Assembly (NCBI GenBank): GCA_937870805.1
Contig: CALMZT010001104.1
Location: 1-7,628 of the forward strand
Direction: 5' to 3'
DNA: 7,628 nt
DNA from: an uncultured Chloroflexota bacterium
GTDB taxonomy: Bacteria > Chloroflexota > Anaerolineae > Aggregatilineales > Phototrophicaceae
Within the stretch, counting starts at the first letter, position 1, and every line of letters starts with the position of its first letter. Below are positions 6,011-7,628 of the stretch, piece by piece. The notes under the pieces were generated by a model. The model was not told where the DNA came from, made no database searches, and saw only the letters and a list, made by a program, of their open reading frames with translations. The position numbers were made by a program, and so were the translations under genes.

Positions 6011-7068
6011 GTTGCCAATTTTTCTGCTTGTTCTTGCATTGTGAGTTCGTCAATGAACTGGTCAAGGTCGCCATCTAACACCGCTGGCAGATTGTAGCTG
6101 GTGATGTTGACGCGATGGTCGGTGACGCGGTTTTGCGGATAGTTGTAGGTGCGGATTTTTTCGGAACGATCACCCGTGCCTACTTGATCGCGGCGTTCGG
6201 TTTCGCGTTCAAGGCGCTGCTTTTCCTGCTCAATATCATAGATACGCGCAATCAGGATTTGCATGGCACGCGCGCGATTTTGCCCCTGACTGCGTTCGTC
6301 CTGCGACTGCGAGACAACACCTGTCGGCAGATGTGTGATACGCACGGCGTTGTCGTTCTTCTGCACGTTCTGTCCACCCGCGCCGCTGGCGTTGTAGGTG
6401 TCGATACGCAGGTCTTTAGGTTCGATATGAATGTCTACGGCGTCCATCTCCGCCAGCACCGCGACAGTGATGGTACTGGTGTGGATGCGTCCCTGACTCT
6501 CAGTTGCAGGGACGCGCTGCACACGATGGACACCGCTTTCGTACTTCAAACGGCTGAACGCGCCCTTGCCTTTGATCTCGAACACAATTTCCTTGTAGCC
6601 GCCGACGCCCGTACCATTTTCGTCTACCACTTCAACTTTCCAGTTACGCCCTTCCGCGTAACGGGTGTACATGCGGAACAAATCTGCCGCGAACAAGCCC
6701 GCTTCGTCGCCGCCCGCGCCCGCGCGGATTTCGACAAACACGTTCTTCTCGTCGCGTGGGTCGGTGGGCAGCAGCATCCGTCGCAGTTCGCCAAAGAGCT
6801 TTTCGGTGCTGGCTTCGAGGGTGGTTACCTCTTCTTGTGCCATCGCGCGCACTTCTTCGTCGTCTTCCTCATCGCGCAGCGTCCTGGCTTCTTCAAGTTC
6901 CTGAAGCTGTTTTTTGTACTTGCGATAGGACTCGACAAGCTCAATCAGCCCGCTGCGTTCCTGCGCATATTCGCTGACTTTGGTGTAATCGGTCATGATG
7001 GCGGGGTCTGCCATCAGCCGTTCCAATTCTTCATAGCGTTCTTCAATCGCCGCTAGACGTTCTAACAT
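6001..7068 (-). CDS. prfA: Peptide chain release factor 1, 355 aa
   Basis: Recognises UAG and UAA in the ribosomal A site and triggers hydrolysis of the completed peptide. The N-terminal coiled-coil-like helical domain (about 1-100) is followed by VEIRAGAGGDEAGLF (112-126), the family's signature segment. The codon-reading tripeptide PAT is at 187-189 within HRVQRVPATESQGRIHTS, which marks RF1 rather than RF2 (which has SPF). The catalytic GGQ is at 231-233 in SGAGGQNVQK, and GSGDRSEKIRTYNYPQ-like residues (GTGDRSEKIRTYNYPQ, 297-312) follow. Length matches the family (about 355-360). The ATG at 7068 gives the standard N-terminus MLERLAAIEERY, with AGGAT about 8 nt upstream. Gln233 is the residue that PrmC, encoded downstream, should methylate. 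It probably heads an operon with the PPC-domain gene and possibly prmC. No internal frameshift is seen. Confidence 0.98.
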   Translation of the reverse strand: MLERLAAIEERYEELERLMADPAIMTDYTKVSEYAQERSGLIELVESYRKYKKQLQELEEARTLRDEEDDEEVRAMAQEEVTTLEASTEKLFGELRRMLLPTDPRDEKNVFVEIRAGAGGDEAGLFAADLFRMYTRYAEGRNWKVEVVDENGTGVGGYKEIVFEIKGKGAFSRLKYESGVHRVQRVPATESQGRIHTSTITVAVLAEMDAVDIHIEPKDLRIDTYNASGAGGQNVQKNDNAVRITHLPTGVVSQSQDERSQGQNRARAMQILIARIYDIEQEKQRLERETERRDQVGTGDRSEKIRTYNYPQNRVTDHRVNITSYNLPAVLDGDLDQFIDELTMQEQAEKLATGV

Positions 7069-7114
7069 GGGTGTTTATCCTAAAATTTCGGTTTTAGTGC
7101 ACGGTGAACAAGGG

Positions 7115-7120
7115 AATATA
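7115..7120 (-). promoter_or_regulatory. Possible -10 box for prfA
   Basis: Minus-strand TATATT about 47 bp upstream of the prfA start in the prfA-hicA divergent gap. No convincing -35 lies at the right distance, so this is tentative. It is the best candidate in the gap for the prfA direction. Confidence 0.3.
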
Positions 7121-7220
7121 GATGACATCCAATCAAGTGTAGGATGCCCGCTACAGGAGAACTCGTGGGGGTTTGAGTTGGAGATGGAATTGCATGTTAC
7201 CCTCGTTCGTGCGTTGATGT

Positions 7221-7241
7221 CTCATGACATTATATGATGAG
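7221..7241. promoter_or_regulatory. Candidate operator palindrome upstream of hicA
   Basis: A 21-bp imperfect palindrome runs from CTCAT (7221) to ATGAG (7241) with an AT-rich centre; 8 of 10 half-site positions pair. A second inverted pair, CTCGTTC (7202-7208) and GAACGAG (7241-7247), overlaps it off-centre. HicB-family antitoxins commonly autoregulate by binding palindromes near the promoter, and this one lies 57 bp before the hicA ATG. Binding is inference. Confidence 0.3.
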
Positions 7242-7285
7242 AACGAGATGGTGGGTAGGGGATGATGGGGCTATCGCAAAAGTAG

Positions 7286-7291
7286 TACAAT
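7286..7291 (+). promoter_or_regulatory. Possible hicA -10 box (leaderless start)
   Basis: TACAAT lies 6 bp before the hicA ATG, so RNA starting from it would begin at or next to the ATG, giving a leaderless message. The -35 region is poor (TGATGG at 17-bp spacing). An AGAGG at 7292-7296 is only 1 nt from the ATG, too close for a normal ribosome site. Confidence 0.35.
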
Positions 7292-7297
7292 AGAGGC

Positions 7298-7588
7298 ATG
7301 AGCAAACGTCAAAAACGCCTGCAAAAGCTGCGCCAGAATCCCAAAGATGTTTCCTTTGATGAGCTTCGGCAAGTTTTACAAACAGAAGGCTTTCTACTTG
7401 ACCATGTGACAGGTAGCCATCATATCTTCCGTGCTCAAATAGGTGGTGAAGTGCTGACAGTGGTGATTCCTTTCGCCCGTCCTGTCAAACCTATTTATGT
7501 CAAGCGCGCGTTACAGGAAATTGAGAAACTCCGTCAAGTTATGCAAGAAGTAGAGGAGCAAGAGGACGATGGAGACGACGAAGGTTAA
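7298..7588 (+). CDS. hicA: HicA-type toxin, mRNA interferase family, 96 aa
   Basis: Type II toxin-antitoxin toxin of the HicA (YcfA-like) family with a double-stranded-RNA-binding-like fold, expected to cut or block mRNAs until neutralised by HicB. Residues 1-16 form a very basic head (SKRQKRLQKLRQNPK). VSFDELRQVLQTEGF is the usual first helix, and the hallmark GSHHIFR (39-45) holds the catalytic His (41 or 42). TVVIPFARPVKPIYVKRAL is the final strand and helix. It is longer than the common 60-80 aa HicA because of the basic head and an acidic tail (EEQEDDGDDEG). No alternative start is possible upstream, as a TAG precedes in frame. Its last 20 bases overlap the start of hicB, the normal hicA-hicB order for a translationally coupled pair. 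It diverges from prfA and is unrelated to it functionally. Confidence 0.88.
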   Translation: MSKRQKRLQKLRQNPKDVSFDELRQVLQTEGFLLDHVTGSHHIFRAQIGGEVLTVVIPFARPVKPIYVKRALQEIEKLRQVMQEVEEQEDDGDDEG

Positions 7589-7628
7589 AGATCTAAATTA
7601 CTATCTACAACTGCGCTACAAAATTGAA
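7569..7628 (+). CDS. hicB: HicB-type antitoxin, first 20 residues (partial at window edge)
   Basis: The frame opens at the ATG at 7569, inside the end of hicA, and runs to the right edge without a stop. Its 20 residues include DLNYYLQLRYKIE, closely resembling the HicB N-terminus (YY-x-L-x-Y-x-I-E strand) that forms the partial RNase H-like fold binding HicA. GAGGAG (7553-7558) sits 10 nt before the ATG and is a proper ribosome site. The 20-nt overlap suggests translational coupling with the toxin gene. The DNA-binding C-terminal domain, helix-turn-helix or ribbon-helix-helix, lies outside the window. Confidence 0.75.
   Translation, partial: METTKVKDLNYYLQLRYKIE

Noticed and set aside
6115..7056. 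Plus-strand open frame of 313 codons opposite prfA
   Set aside because: Antisense mirror of the unmistakable RF1 gene; Phe/Val/Ala-rich with no domain.

Overview
This window looks like chromosomal DNA from a Chloroflexota bacterium, probably Anaerolineae-like. The assignment is inference. It rests on two 48-residue Flp-type pilins of a style I associate with that phylum, a small protein resembling the C-terminal tail of the large TPR/ATPase regulators common there, and a basic-headed HicA toxin. I see no rRNA, tRNA, CRISPR array, transposase or phage gene.

Layout, left to right: (1) 1-2065, minus: the N-terminal three quarters of phosphoenolpyruvate carboxylase (ppc), running off the left edge, with its own promoter. 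(2) 2141-3137: a pilin island on the minus strand, with two closely related 48-aa pilin genes. Each has a promoter, a strong Shine-Dalgarno and a Rho-independent terminator, and they flank a 101-aa orphan 'TPR tail' gene. (3) 3166-3606, minus: an unrecognised helical 146-aa protein, followed by a 187-bp gap with three consecutive hairpins. (4) 3794-7068, minus: a translation-termination cluster in transcription order prfA (release factor 1), a membrane-anchored protein with three PPC-type beta domains, and prmC (the methyltransferase that modifies release factors). The gap before prmC holds a 28-bp palindrome and short tandem repeats of a dispersed-repeat kind. (5) 7298-7628, plus: a HicA toxin gene overlapping the start of a HicB antitoxin gene that runs off the right edge, divergent from prfA.

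Functionally, PrmC methylates the GGQ glutamine of the RF1 encoded two genes upstream, so the prfA/prmC pairing makes sense. The secreted PPC-repeat protein between them is an unexpected insertion. Ppc supplies oxaloacetate. The pilins would need a Tad-type machinery encoded elsewhere. HicAB is an accessory RNA-targeting toxin-antitoxin module. The most noteworthy items are the duplicated single-gene pilin units around a truncated-looking gene, the PPC gene splitting prfA from prmC, and the hairpin and repeat-rich gaps. I found no clear evidence of a wholly new system.
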